Positions 52,619 to 60,285 of a stretch of 60,285 nucleotides of DNA are shown in pieces. The stretch is taken from NCBI GenBank assembly GCA_964612995.1, contig CAZTGE010000005.1, positions 1 through 60,285 on the forward strand, written 5' to 3'. The notes below the pieces were generated by a model that saw nothing but the letters and a program-made list of their open reading frames with translations, searched no databases and had not been told where the DNA came from. The translations under genes and the position numbers were made by a program. The number at the start of each line of letters is the position of its first letter. The first letter of the stretch is position 1. Origin of the DNA: SLQH01 sp964612995. GTDB lineage: Bacteria > Planctomycetota > UBA11346.

Positions 52619-53833
52619 TTACGCCGAAGCCTCCGTCTCCTGCGGGAACCACCTCTGGGTCCTGGTGCAGATCTTCACCAACATCAGCATCACCGGCACC
52701 TCGATCAGCACGCCGACCACCGTCGCCAGCGCGGCGCCGGAGGAGAGCCCGAAGAGCATGGTGGCGGTGGCGATGGCGACCTCGAAGTGGTTGGAGGCGC
52801 CGATCATCGCCGATGGAGCCGCATCGCGGTAGGAGAGCTTCAGCGCCCTGGCAGCGCCGTAGCCGAGGGCGAAGATCAAGACCGTCTGGATGAAGAGCGG
52901 CACGGCGATCCACAGGATGGTCAGCGGGTTCGCGAGAATCACCTCGCCTTTGAAGGAGAACAGCAGCACCAGGGTGACCAGCAGGGCGATGATGGTGATG
53001 GGGGTGAGCACGGGCAGGAAGCGGCGCTCGAACCATTCCCGCCCCAGTCTGGCGATGATCGCGCGGCGGGAGAGATAGCCTGCGACCAGGGGCAGGGCCA
53101 CATACACGCCGATGGAGAGCAGCAGGGCCTCCCACGGCACCGGCAATTGGCCGACCCCCAGCAGGAGCCCGCCCAAGAGGCCGTAGAGCACCAGCATGGT
53201 CAGCGAGTTGATGGCGACCATGACCAGGGTGTGGCCGTCGTTGCCGCGGGCGAGAGAACCCCACACCAGCACCATCGCCGTGCACGGAGCGATGCCGAGC
53301 AGGATGCATCCCGCCAGGTAACTGCGCCACAGCGGCACCTGCAGCATCTTCACCCCGTCGTGCACGACCACGGTGCCCGAGCCGTACGATTCGCCCACCG
53401 GCAGATCGAGGCCAAAGGGCATCTTCACCAGATCCATCGCATCCGGCCCGATGAAGCCGTAAAAAAGCGTCCCCAGGAAGAACAGGGCGATGCCGTACAT
53501 GGTGAAGGGCTTGATCAGCCAGTTGATAACCAGGGTCAGCCCCACCGGTTTGAGGCTCTTGCCGGCCTTCACCACCTCGGCGAAATCGATCTTCACCATG
53601 ATCGGGTAGATCATGAAGAAGAGACAGACGGCGATGGGGATGGAGATGACCGGTGCGCCCCCCACCCAGATTGCCATGCCATCCAGGCTCCTGGCGACCC
53701 CCGGCGCCACCGCGCCCAGGGCGATGCCGGCCGCGATGCAGATGGCCACCCACAGGGTCAGATAGCGCTCGAAGAAACCGAGGCCCTTGCCCTCGGTGGC
53801 CTCGTCGACCGGGGTGGGACAGGCGTCGTTCAT
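52619..53833 (-). CDS. acr3: ACR3-family arsenite efflux transporter
   Basis: 404 residues, ten helices. The signature Cys is in LLGIAPCTAMVLVW; IMVKIDFAEVVKAGKSLKPV, VINWLIKPFTMYGIALFF, SLTMLVLYGLLGGLLLG and IGASNHFEVAIATATMLFGL are typical. It exports As(OH)3 from the cytoplasm using the proton motive force. Strong GGAAGGAGA upstream of the ATG at 53833 decides the start against the longer frame to 53998. It lies 37 bp behind arsR2, same strand. Confidence 0.96.
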   Translation of the reverse strand: MNDACPTPVDEATEGKGLGFFERYLTLWVAICIAAGIALGAVAPGVARSLDGMAIWVGGAPVISIPIAVCLFFMIYPIMVKIDFAEVVKAGKSLKPVGLTLVINWLIKPFTMYGIALFFLGTLFYGFIGPDAMDLVKMPFGLDLPVGESYGSGTVVVHDGVKMLQVPLWRSYLAGCILLGIAPCTAMVLVWGSLARGNDGHTLVMVAINSLTMLVLYGLLGGLLLGVGQLPVPWEALLLSIGVYVALPLVAGYLSRRAIIARLGREWFERRFLPVLTPITIIALLVTLVLLFSFKGEVILANPLTILWIAVPLFIQTVLIFALGYGAARALKLSYRDAAPSAMIGASNHFEVAIATATMLFGLSSGAALATVVGVLIEVPVMLMLVKICTRTQRWFPQETEASA

Positions 53834-53870
53834 GCTGGTCTCCTTCCAGGAAGCGATGGCTCTCGCACCA

Positions 53871-54245
53871 TCACGGGTCGGCAGGATCGTCCGGTGCCGA
53901 CTCCCCCGGATGACGCAGGTCGGCCAGATAGGCACCCAGCCGAGCGAGCACCAGGGGGTTGACGCAGTAGCAGATCCGCGGTCCGTCGATGGTCCCACGG
54001 ATCACCCCGGCATCCTTGAGGATCTTGAGGTGCTGGCTCACCGTCGACTGCGCACAGCCGACCCGCTCGGCGATGTCACCGCACATGCAGCCCTCCTGCG
54101 CCAGCAGGATCTCGATGATCAGCACCCGGCTCGGATGGCCCAGCGCCTTGGCCCACGCTGCGAACTGCTCGCGGCGCTCGGCCGCGGTCGCGGGGTGCGG
54201 AGGCGGCGCATGGGGCTTGGGTGTGCACGCATTCGTTTCGCTCAT
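53871..54245 (-). CDS. arsR: ArsR-family repressor 2
   Basis: 124 residues, longer at the N-terminus (Pro/His-rich tail HAPPPHPATA) than repressor 1. Cys53-Met-Cys55 in EGCMCGDIAERVG is the metal site, QSTVSQHLKILKDAGVIRG the recognition helix, and a further Cys pair is in ICYC. It is the first gene of the arsR-acr3 pair. An inverted repeat overlaps its own start codon, suggesting tight autoregulation. It is only distantly similar to repressor 1. Confidence 0.9.
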   Translation of the reverse strand: MSETNACTPKPHAPPPHPATAAERREQFAAWAKALGHPSRVLIIEILLAQEGCMCGDIAERVGCAQSTVSQHLKILKDAGVIRGTIDGPRICYCVNPLVLARLGAYLADLRHPGESAPDDPADP

Positions 54246-54259
54246 CGTCGATTGACGAT
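54244..54259. promoter_or_regulatory. Inverted repeat overlapping the arsR2 start, putative operator
   Basis: ATCGTC-GATT-GACGAT, perfect 6-bp arms. It covers the first codon and the bases just before it, which would let the repressor block its own transcription. The sequence differs from the repeat near arsR1. Confidence 0.5.
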
Positions 54260-54294
54260 ATGGCGGGCGCGGCCCGTGTCAACCCGCCGTTCAC

Positions 54295-54618
54295 GAGCAG
54301 GGCGGCCGGCTGGAAACGAAGCTGCCTCCTGAACGCCAACTCCTGCTGCGCCGCGCGAATCGTCTGCGCACGATCCAGGGCAGCGTGACAATCGAGGGCA
54401 ACACCCTGAGCCTGGACCAGGTGACCGCCGTGGTCGAGGGCAAGCGCGTGCTGGGCAGCGCCCGCGAGGTGCAGGAGGTGCGCGGCGCCATGGCGGCCTG
54501 CGAGCGCTTGGGGGAGTGGGATCCGAGCGATCCGGACCATCTGCTCGAGGCGCACGCTGTGCTGACCCCGGCACTGCTGGCCGCGGTCTTCCGCTCCAGG
54601 CTGCGTAACGGTCGTTAG
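54295..54618 (+). pseudogene. Remnant of a Fic-family protein gene (N-terminal part)
   Basis: The open frame reads LETKLPPERQLLLRRANRLR, TIQGSVTIEGNTLSLDQVTA, VVEGKRVLGSAREVQEVRGA, then YER-like CERLGEWDPSDPDHLLEAHA and ends after about 108 codons. The IEGN motif and following helices are those of the inhibitory/N-terminal region of Fic AMP-transferases. The catalytic HxFxxGNGR is absent: the frame stops soon after LTPALLAAVF. No start codon with ribosome-binding site is seen at its head. It is a relic between the arsenic island and pqiABC. Confidence 0.7.
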
Positions 54619-54697
54619 GTGCCCATGCCGGGCCGGCATGATTATGACGGCTTCATCCTGGAACCCCCATTTTCAAACATCGGTAGGAGACCCGCCC

Positions 54698-55750
54698 ATG
54701 GCCATCCTCTGCAGCGGCTGCGGTGCCGAACAGCATCTGCCGGCGGTTCCCCGGGGACATGCCGCCCACTGCCATGCCTGCGGCGCGCTGTTCGCCCGCG
54801 CTGGCGTTGCCGGCACGACTGGCGCCGCGCTGGCCGGATCGGTCGGGCTGGTGTTGATCGCGGCTGCGCTGCGCCTGCCCTGGTGGGAGGTCTCCCTGGC
54901 CGGCGGGGGCAGCCTCGCCTGCGGGCTCAACGAGGTCGCGGGCACGGCCCCGGGTCTGGCGGCCCTGCTCCTGCTGGGTCTGAGTGCGCTGCAGCTGCTG
55001 CTGGGCTGCGGCGGTTTGCTCGCCCGGCAGCACCCGGCCGGGGCCGCTGGCCTGCGGGCGGCGGAACTGCTGCGTCCCTGCATGACGACCGGCCTGCTGC
55101 TGCTCGCAGCCCTGTTGCCCGTGCTGCTGTCGTGGAGGGGGACGCTGCCCCTGCGCATCGAAGCCGGCAGCGGCATCTGGGCCCTGGGGGCGCTCGCCGC
55201 CTGTGCCCTGCTGGCCAACCGGGGTCTCGACGAACCCGCAGCGGTTCGAGCGATGGCGGCGGCACGGCCGCGGGGCCCCCGGCATCTGGTCGGTGCCCTG
55301 GCTTGGACCCTGCTGCTGCTGGTCACAGGCTGCGGCGTGCTGCTGTGGTCCACGCCCCTGCTGCTGTCGACCGCAACGATCTCCATGCTCGGTAGCCCCG
55401 CGAGCCCCCTGGCGCTCGCGGTGCCCGCGGGCTGGATGGGTAGGCTGGGGATCGCGGCGCTGGCGGGCCTGCTGGCCGCGCTGGTGGTGCTGGCGACGGT
55501 GCAGACCGTGGCGCTCATCCGGCAACCCGGGCGCCGAGGCCGGAACCGGGGCGGCGGCCTCCTCGTCCGCCTCATCCTCCTACCGCCCTTGCTGGGGCTG
55601 CTGCCGATGGCCGTGACAGGCCATCTCGGTGTCCTGACGAGCGCCCGCCTGCCCATCGTCTGGCCGCTGCTGGGCCTCGGCCTGGCGGCTCTGGCGCTGC
55701 GCGCGCTGCGTGAGCGGTTCCGACCACGGTACACGGAGGCGGCGTCATGA
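54698..55750 (+). CDS. pqiA: PqiA-like membrane protein (paraquat-inducible protein A family)
   Basis: 350 residues. A zinc-ribbon-like start (CSGCGAEQHLPAV, then CHACGALF) is followed by two sets of helices: LRLPWWEVSLAGGGSLACGL to LLLAALLPVLLSW, and ALAWTLLLLVTGCGVLLW to IVWPLLGLGLAALALRALRE. PqiA is the inner-membrane partner of the MCE protein PqiB. Only one zinc ribbon is seen, where the E. coli protein has two, and similarity is loose. AGGAG precedes the ATG; its stop overlaps the pqiB start by ATGA. Confidence 0.78.
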   Translation: MAILCSGCGAEQHLPAVPRGHAAHCHACGALFARAGVAGTTGAALAGSVGLVLIAAALRLPWWEVSLAGGGSLACGLNEVAGTAPGLAALLLLGLSALQLLLGCGGLLARQHPAGAAGLRAAELLRPCMTTGLLLLAALLPVLLSWRGTLPLRIEAGSGIWALGALAACALLANRGLDEPAAVRAMAAARPRGPRHLVGALAWTLLLLVTGCGVLLWSTPLLLSTATISMLGSPASPLALAVPAGWMGRLGIAALAGLLAALVVLATVQTVALIRQPGRRGRNRGGGLLVRLILLPPLLGLLPMAVTGHLGVLTSARLPIVWPLLGLGLAALALRALRERFRPRYTEAAS

Positions 55751-57441
55751 GCCAGCCACGACCACAAGAGACGCAAACGACGAACAGCGGCCGGTCCGGC
55801 GGCGAGCCCCAGGCGCGACTGCGACGCACACGCTGGGCCTGGCTCGCCTGGCTGCTGCCCGTGGCTGCGGCGGCGGGAATCGTCTGGCTGGTTTCCCTGC
55901 AGCTGACCGCCAGCGGCAGCCGCGCGGTGATCACCTTTCCCCGCGCCAGCGGCATCGCTCCCGGCAGCGCGGTTACCCACAAGGGGGTGCGGGTCGGCAG
56001 CGTCGAGCGGGTGGAGCTCGACGAGGGCTGGCAGCAGGTGCAGGTCCACATCCGCATGGACGACGACGCCGGCGCTTACCTGCGCACCGGTACCCGCTTC
56101 TGGATCCCCTCCAGCGGCGGCCTTGGCCGAATGCTGCCGGGTTTCCTGGGCGGCACCAGCATCGCCATAATGCCTGGCGATGGCGAGGCGACCGAGCGGT
56201 TCCAGGGCATGCTCGAGTCACCGGCCCGGGACCCGGACGAGCCGGGTCGGAAATTCCTGCTGCATACGCAAGAGCGCGGCTCGCTGCAGATCGACTCGCC
56301 GGTCTTCTGTCGCGGTTTCCGCATCGGGCGGGTGCACGCCCTGGACTTCGAACCGGAACGGCAGCGTGTCCTGGTGGGCGTCTTCATCCAGGAACGCTAT
56401 GCCGGCCACGTGCATAGAAACAGCCGCTTCTGGCAATTGGCGGGGGTGCGTCTGAAGGACGGCGACGGCGGCAAGAGTCTGGAGGTGGCGTCCCCGAGCG
56501 TCATCACCGGCGGCGGCATCGCCATGAAGACCCCGCCGGCATTGGCGGGCCCAGTGGCAGAGGCAGGCACCGAGTTCCGCCTGCACGGCTCGGAGAGCGC
56601 CGCGCAGGCGGTGCCCATCGGGCCGGGCTTCACCTATCAGGCTGTCTTCGACCAGCCGGTGGAAGGTATCGCCCGCGGCGCTGCGGTCTCGGTGCTGGGC
56701 ACCCAAGTGGGCACGATCAGCGACGTGACGCTGCACTTCGACGAAGCCTCCCTGTCCTTCACCACGCAGATAGACCTGCGTCTCGACCCGCGCCGCTTCG
56801 GCATCGACATCGATGAGGCCACGCCTCGGACCGACGTGCAGGAGCGCCTGAACCAGCGCCTGCAGGTGCTGGTGGACGCCGGTCTGCGCGCCAAGCTCAA
56901 CGGCGGCGTTCCTGTTGTTGGCGGTGCCGGCATCGACCTGGTCATGCAGGAAAATCCGGAGCCGGCGCAGCTGGTTCTGGACCGCGAACCGCCTCGTCTG
57001 CCCACCGTCGGCGGCGTCGGCGGCGTAGCCGGCATCCTGGAGACCGTGGACGGCATCGCCACGAGCCTCGACCAGGTACCCTACGCTCAGATCGGCCGCC
57101 ACGTCAACAGCACCGTCGCCGGGGTGGACCGCATCATTAATTCGCAGCGGGTCACGGATATCCTCGCGAACACCGACGCCGCCCTGGCCGACATCGAGGC
57201 GGTGACGCAGACCGCCCGGGAAGAGGTGCGCCCGGCGCTGCGGGAGCTGCGGCACGTGGTGGCGCGGATGCAGTCGGCGGCGGCGAGCATCGACAACCTG
57301 CTCGGCGGCCCGACGCGTCAGAACCAGGACCTGCCGTCGCTGATCGCCGAATTGCAGCAGGCGGCCGCGGCAGTGCGGGCCCTGGCCTCCTTGCTGACCC
57401 GCCATCCCGAATCCCTGATCACCGGTCATGGTGGAGGCTGA
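55747..57441 (+). CDS. pqiB: PqiB-like MCE protein
   Basis: 564 residues (E. coli 546). One membrane anchor (WAWLAWLLPVAAAAGIVWLV) and three MCE/MlaD domains: first around FPRASGIAPGSAVTHKGVRV, second around FCRGFRIGRVHALDFEPERQ, third around FDQPVEGIARGAAVSVLGTQ. A long C-terminal helical region follows (LRHVVARMQSAAASIDNLL), as in the PqiB needle that spans the periplasm. It should shuttle lipids between the membranes. Co-translated with pqiA and followed by pqiC one base after its stop. Confidence 0.92.
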   Translation: MSQPRPQETQTTNSGRSGGEPQARLRRTRWAWLAWLLPVAAAAGIVWLVSLQLTASGSRAVITFPRASGIAPGSAVTHKGVRVGSVERVELDEGWQQVQVHIRMDDDAGAYLRTGTRFWIPSSGGLGRMLPGFLGGTSIAIMPGDGEATERFQGMLESPARDPDEPGRKFLLHTQERGSLQIDSPVFCRGFRIGRVHALDFEPERQRVLVGVFIQERYAGHVHRNSRFWQLAGVRLKDGDGGKSLEVASPSVITGGGIAMKTPPALAGPVAEAGTEFRLHGSESAAQAVPIGPGFTYQAVFDQPVEGIARGAAVSVLGTQVGTISDVTLHFDEASLSFTTQIDLRLDPRRFGIDIDEATPRTDVQERLNQRLQVLVDAGLRAKLNGGVPVVGGAGIDLVMQENPEPAQLVLDREPPRLPTVGGVGGVAGILETVDGIATSLDQVPYAQIGRHVNSTVAGVDRIINSQRVTDILANTDAALADIEAVTQTAREEVRPALRELRHVVARMQSAAASIDNLLGGPTRQNQDLPSLIAELQQAAAAVRALASLLTRHPESLITGHGGG

Positions 57442-57442
57442 G

Positions 57443-58099
57443 ATGCGTATCGCCGGAATATTCTGCCTGCTGGTCCTCGCCGGCTGCTTCAGCTCGCCTC
57501 GCAGCAGATTCTACAGCCTGACGCCGGCTACCGGACAGGTCGACAGCCACGGCTATGCCGGCCCCGTCCTGGGCCTGGGCAAGGTGGCCCTGCCGGCCGC
57601 ACTCGACCGTCGCGCGCTGATGGTCTACCGCAGCGACACCAGACTGGAGATCCGAGACACCGAACGCTGGGCGGGCCCCCTGGACGTGCTCACGCGCGAC
57701 GCCCTGGCCGTGGCGCTGGCAGCACGCTTGCCGGAGGGCAGTGTTCTGCTGCCGAATCAGGCCCGCCCCGATGGCGATCGGCGCACGCTGACTCTCTCCC
57801 TGCACCGCTTCGCCGCGGGCCCCGACCAGGTCCTCCATCTGGCCGGACGCTGGAGCCTCGTCGAGGGCGCCAACGTGCTCGGCTCCCGCTCCACCGACAT
57901 CGAGGTAGCTCTGCCAGGCCTCGACGGCGCGGCGATCGCCACCGCCATGAGCACCGCCATCGACCGTTTGGCAGCAGCCATCGCCGCGCAGCTCGGCTCC
58001 TTCGACGAGCAGGCCAGCCACTCGCGTGACGATGCCGTCACCACAAGCATCGGGCCTTGCGCTGGCGCCTCGAACGACACGACCACGCATGCCCGATGA
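57443..58099 (+). CDS. pqiC: PqiC-like lipoprotein
   Basis: 218 residues. Signal with lipobox (IFCLLVLAGCFSSP) gives an outer- or inner-membrane lipoprotein. RFYSLTP at the mature start, LGLGKVALPAALDRRALMVY, RDTERWAGPLDVLTRDALAV and a Ser/Thr-rich end are the ABC-type lipoprotein (DUF330) pattern of PqiC. GGAGG five bases before the ATG at 57443 decides the start. It completes pqiABC as the outer-membrane docking partner. Confidence 0.9.
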   Translation: MRIAGIFCLLVLAGCFSSPRSRFYSLTPATGQVDSHGYAGPVLGLGKVALPAALDRRALMVYRSDTRLEIRDTERWAGPLDVLTRDALAVALAARLPEGSVLLPNQARPDGDRRTLTLSLHRFAAGPDQVLHLAGRWSLVEGANVLGSRSTDIEVALPGLDGAAIATAMSTAIDRLAAAIAAQLGSFDEQASHSRDDAVTTSIGPCAGASNDTTTHAR

Positions 58100-58173
58100 G
58101 TTGGCGACATCCGAGGACATGGGACATCCGAGGACAGACTACTGCTGCGCAGTGGCTTGTTGCGCCTTGCTCC

Positions 58174-58336
58174 GAAAGTAGTCTGTCCTGCCTTGGCCTT
58201 CTGCTCAGAAAGTAGTCTGTCCTGTCTTGGCCTTCTGCTCAGAAAGTAGTCTGTCCTGTCTTGGCCTCGAAAGTAGTCTGTCCTGCCTTGGCCTTCTGCT
58301 CAGAAAGTAGTCTGTCCTGTCTTGGCCTGTCCTGTC
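58174..58336. repeat. 34-bp tandem repeat, about five units
   Basis: Units starting GAAAGTAGTCTGTCCTG(C/T)C recur at 58174, 58208, 58242, 58269 and 58303, that is spacing 34, 34, 27 and 34; the fourth step has lost 7 bases. A partial TGTCCTGTCTTGGCCT tail follows to about 58345. There are no unique spacers. The core AAGTAGTCTGTCC is typical of sequences that flank REP-associated transposases, a remnant of which adjoins. Bases 58100-58173 contain the related inverse GGACATCCGAGGACAGACT. Confidence 0.85.
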
Positions 58337-58365
58337 TTGGCCTCTGCCTTGGCCTGTCGGCGATC

Positions 58366-58563
58366 CACTTCACGCCGGGTGGCCTCGCAGACGAGTCTGG
58401 CGAGCGCGCCGACGGTGGTGCCGAGGAAGTGGCGGCGTCCGCGTATGACGCCGAGCCAGGCGTCGACGTCGATCAGGGGTCGTTGGAGGATCGGGGCGAG
58501 GTGGGCTGGGATGTCGCCGCGCTTGCCGCTGGCGATGATCCGGCCAGTCTGGGGTTCAAATAG
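58366..58563 (-). pseudogene. C-terminal remnant of a REP-associated (RAYT-like) transposase
   Basis: Read on the minus strand: TGRIIASGKRGDIPAHLAPI, then LQRPLIDVDAWLGVIRGRRH and FLGTTVGALARLVCEATRRE. This is the usual end of planctomycete-type DUF1568/Y1 transposases (DWTGRxxRxDKRGAIPxxLAPIL followed by FGRRFxRAxG). The Tyr-containing catalytic part is missing, and the frame runs on into the tandem repeats. About 65 codons remain. Confidence 0.65.
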
Positions 58564-58670
58564 GTGATGGGGCCCAATCGCCGCATTACCATGCCAGATC
58601 CGGTGGGGTGGCGTACGGAAGTGCGGCTGGCGCCATTCTCGCCCGATCTGATCTGATAAGGGGGCCCACG

Positions 58671-59699
58671 ATGGCCGAGCCTGGCGATCTGTTCATCGAT
58701 ATGGAGGAGCGCATCCGGCGTTACTGGCGACGCTGGGGCTTGCGCGGCCCGCTGGTGGTGCTGGCGGCCGTCGTCATCCTCGTCGCCCTGCTGACCTCCT
58801 TCTACACGGTCCAGCCCGAGGGCCGGGCGGTGGTCAAGCGCTTCGGCAAGGTGGTTGGCATCAATCCGCCGGGCTTGCATTTCAAGATGCCTTTCGGCAT
58901 CGATCGGGTCCACTTCGTGCCGACGGAGCGGCAGCTGACCGAGGAATTCGGTTTCCGCACGGTGAGCACCCAGGGCCGCACCCAGTACGAGAAGCGTCCG
59001 ACCCATCAGGCCGAATCGCTGATGCTCACCGGCGACCTGAAGGTCATCGACGTCGAATGGGTGGTGCAGTATCGCGTCGATGATCCGGACAAGTACCTGC
59101 ATCATGTCCGTGAGCCGACCAAGGCGATCCGGGACGTGTCCGAGGCCGTCATGCGCCGCATCGTCGGCAACAAGCTCGGTAGCGATGTGTTGACGGAAAA
59201 ACGCGTCGAGGTGGCGACCGCGGCCCGCGACGAAATTGCCGAGATCCTCGAGTCCTTCGATATGGGAGTGATCGTGCGGCGGATCGAGCTGCAGGACGTC
59301 ACGCCGCCGAAAACCGTCAAGCCGGCTTTCAACGAAGTCAATCAGGCGGAGCAGGAGCGCGAACGATTGATCAACGAGGCGGAGAAGCGCCGCAACCAGA
59401 CCATGCCGCGAGCGGAGGGTCAGGCTCTCCAGATAGTCGCCGAGGCCGAGGGCTATGCCACCGAGCGGAAGAATCGCGCCCGCGGTGAAGTCGTCCGCTT
59501 CACGGCGATACTGGACGAGTACGAGAAGTCGCCGGAGGTGACCCGTCGGCGTCTGTATCTCGAGATGATCGACGAGGTCCTGCCCCAGATCGGCCATATC
59601 TATGTGGTCGAGCCCGGCCAGTCCGCGCCCCTGCCGCTGCTCAACCTCGGTGGCCAGCAGCGGTCGCTGCCGCCAGCATCACAAGCGAGAGAACGATGA
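58671..59699 (+). CDS. hflK: HflK, band-7 membrane protein
   Basis: 342 residues. N-terminal membrane helix (PLVVLAAVVILVALLTSFYT) then the SPFH/band-7 domain: FYTVQPEGRAVVKRFGKVVG, PPGLHFKMPFGIDRVHFVP, LTGDLKVIDVEWVVQYRVDD, a C-terminal coiled coil (EVNQAEQERERLINEAEK) and DEVLPQIGHIYVVEPG. With HflC it forms the periplasmic cage around the FtsH protease. The AAGGGGG upstream supports the ATG at 58671. The stop overlaps the hflC start (ATGA). Confidence 0.93.
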   Translation: MAEPGDLFIDMEERIRRYWRRWGLRGPLVVLAAVVILVALLTSFYTVQPEGRAVVKRFGKVVGINPPGLHFKMPFGIDRVHFVPTERQLTEEFGFRTVSTQGRTQYEKRPTHQAESLMLTGDLKVIDVEWVVQYRVDDPDKYLHHVREPTKAIRDVSEAVMRRIVGNKLGSDVLTEKRVEVATAARDEIAEILESFDMGVIVRRIELQDVTPPKTVKPAFNEVNQAEQERERLINEAEKRRNQTMPRAEGQALQIVAEAEGYATERKNRARGEVVRFTAILDEYEKSPEVTRRRLYLEMIDEVLPQIGHIYVVEPGQSAPLPLLNLGGQQRSLPPASQARER

Positions 59700-60285
59700 C
59701 CTGGGAACCCCATATCGTCGAATCGGGAACGGCTCGCCGCCGCAATGCGGTCACCATCGGCATCCTGGTGCTCCTGGTGCTCGGGGCGATCACCCTGTAC
59801 AGTGCCACCTACAGCGTCGATGAAGCCGAGCAGGCGATCGTCCTGCAGTTCGGCGAGCCGCGCGGCGGCCCGATCACCGAGCCGGGCCTGCACTTCAAGA
59901 TGCCGTTCATCCAGAACGTGCGTCTGTTCGACAAACGGTTGCACTCCTGGGACGGCGACCCGAACCAGATCCCGACGCGCGGCGAACAGTTCGTCTCCGT
60001 CGATACCACGGCCCGCTGGCGTATCACCGACCCCCTGGTGTTCTACCAGCGCGTGCGCGACATCGATGGCGCGACCCGTCGGCTCAACGACATCCTCGAT
60101 TCGGTCGTGCGCGACCATATTTCGGCCACCGATCTGACCGAGATCGTCCGTTCGAGTGGATGGCAGGTGACCGAGGAGGACCTTGAGCGGGTGCCGGTGG
60201 CCGCCGAGGAAGAAGAAGAGCAGCTCATGCAGGAGGTGCAGATGGGGCGAGGCGAGCTGGTCCGGAGGATCCTGGCCAAGGCCCG
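59696..60285 (+). CDS. hflC: HflC, band-7 membrane protein (3' end outside window)
   Basis: The frame is open from the ATG at 59696 to the end of the window (196 codons). N-terminal helix (AVTIGILVLLVLGAITLYSA) followed by the SPFH domain: SVDEAEQAIVLQFGEPRGGP, EPGLHFKMPFIQNVRLFDKR, FVSVDTTARWRITDPLVFYQ and LNDILDSVVRDHISATDLTE. Partner of HflK in the FtsH-modulating complex. Its end cannot be assessed. An acidic Glu run (AAEEEEEQLM) is a local oddity. Confidence 0.93.
   Translation, partial: MTWEPHIVESGTARRRNAVTIGILVLLVLGAITLYSATYSVDEAEQAIVLQFGEPRGGPITEPGLHFKMPFIQNVRLFDKRLHSWDGDPNQIPTRGEQFVSVDTTARWRITDPLVFYQRVRDIDGATRRLNDILDSVVRDHISATDLTEIVRSSGWQVTEEDLERVPVAAEEEEEQLMQEVQMGRGELVRRILAKA

Noticed and set aside
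58174..58336. CRISPR-like array
   Set aside because: Units are directly adjacent, with no unique spacers and no cas genes.
1..60285. tRNA or rRNA genes
   Set aside because: No cloverleaf with a T-loop GGTTCGA pattern in intergenic space and no rRNA signature was seen by eye; a covariance search would be decisive.

Overview
The window is about 60 kb of GC-rich Gram-negative chromosome. Flagellar genes (flhB, a FlgM-like anti-sigma), an outer-membrane lipid-transfer system (pqiABC), HflK/HflC, ECF sigma factors paired with membrane regulators (one a FHA/kinase-like protein, one a FecR/LamG-like protein), a C25 peptidase and remnants of a REP-associated transposase would all fit a free-living member of the Planctomycetota/PVC group. 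Some parts, such as pqiABC and the EF-hand protein, also look proteobacterial. I give the phylum only as a low-confidence inference. Translational coupling by 4-bp ATGA/GTGA overlaps is very common and fixes many start codons.

Layout. 1-2.0 kb: 3' end of pgk, a hypothetical gene and a STAS protein. 2.0-2.7 kb: a stem-loop-rich repeat block. 2.7-14.1 kb: a long minus-strand run read leftwards from an ECF sigma factor through a giant FHA/pseudokinase protein, a FlgM-like anti-sigma, a TPR protein, a pentapeptide/coiled-coil protein, a thioredoxin-fold protein and the MEMO1/AMMECR1 pair. 14.3-20.2 kb: a STAS protein, YjbQ, a small membrane protein, an EF-hand gene broken by a GxxExxY gene fragment, metG, and divergently flhB.

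20.5-32.5 kb is the metabolic core. Operon 1 is proA, a GCS2-type glutamate ligase, an MttB-family methyltransferase, and a betaine ABC transporter (ATPase, permease, and a binding protein whose two halves are in swapped order). Operon 2 is a stand-alone MetH-type activation domain, a methyl-H4folate:corrinoid methyltransferase, a second MttB, a corrinoid protein and a SAM methyltransferase. Together they suggest uptake and B12-dependent demethylation of quaternary amines, feeding methyl groups to folate. The second operon resembles a methionine synthase taken apart, with the homocysteine module replaced by MttB.

32.9-34.8 kb: pckG with a strong terminator. 34.8-35.4 kb: a perfect 58-bp palindrome and repeat pieces. 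35.5-41.1 kb: ECF sigma, FecR-like anti-sigma, secreted C25 peptidase and M14 carboxypeptidase. 41.1-47.3 kb: a second copy of the stem-loop repeat, then a tandem duplication of a PQQ-type beta-propeller gene with its AraC-like neighbour. One AraC copy is truncated, and the propeller copies look homogenised by gene conversion. 47.3-54.3 kb: an arsenic/organoarsenical resistance island (two ArsR, ACR3, an ArsP-like permease, ArsE/F/G-like proteins, an AhpD-like protein and a redox-disulfide protein). 54.3-60.3 kb: a Fic remnant, pqiABC, a 34-bp tandem repeat beside a transposase remnant, hflK and the 5' part of hflC.

No rRNA, tRNA or CRISPR array was found by eye.
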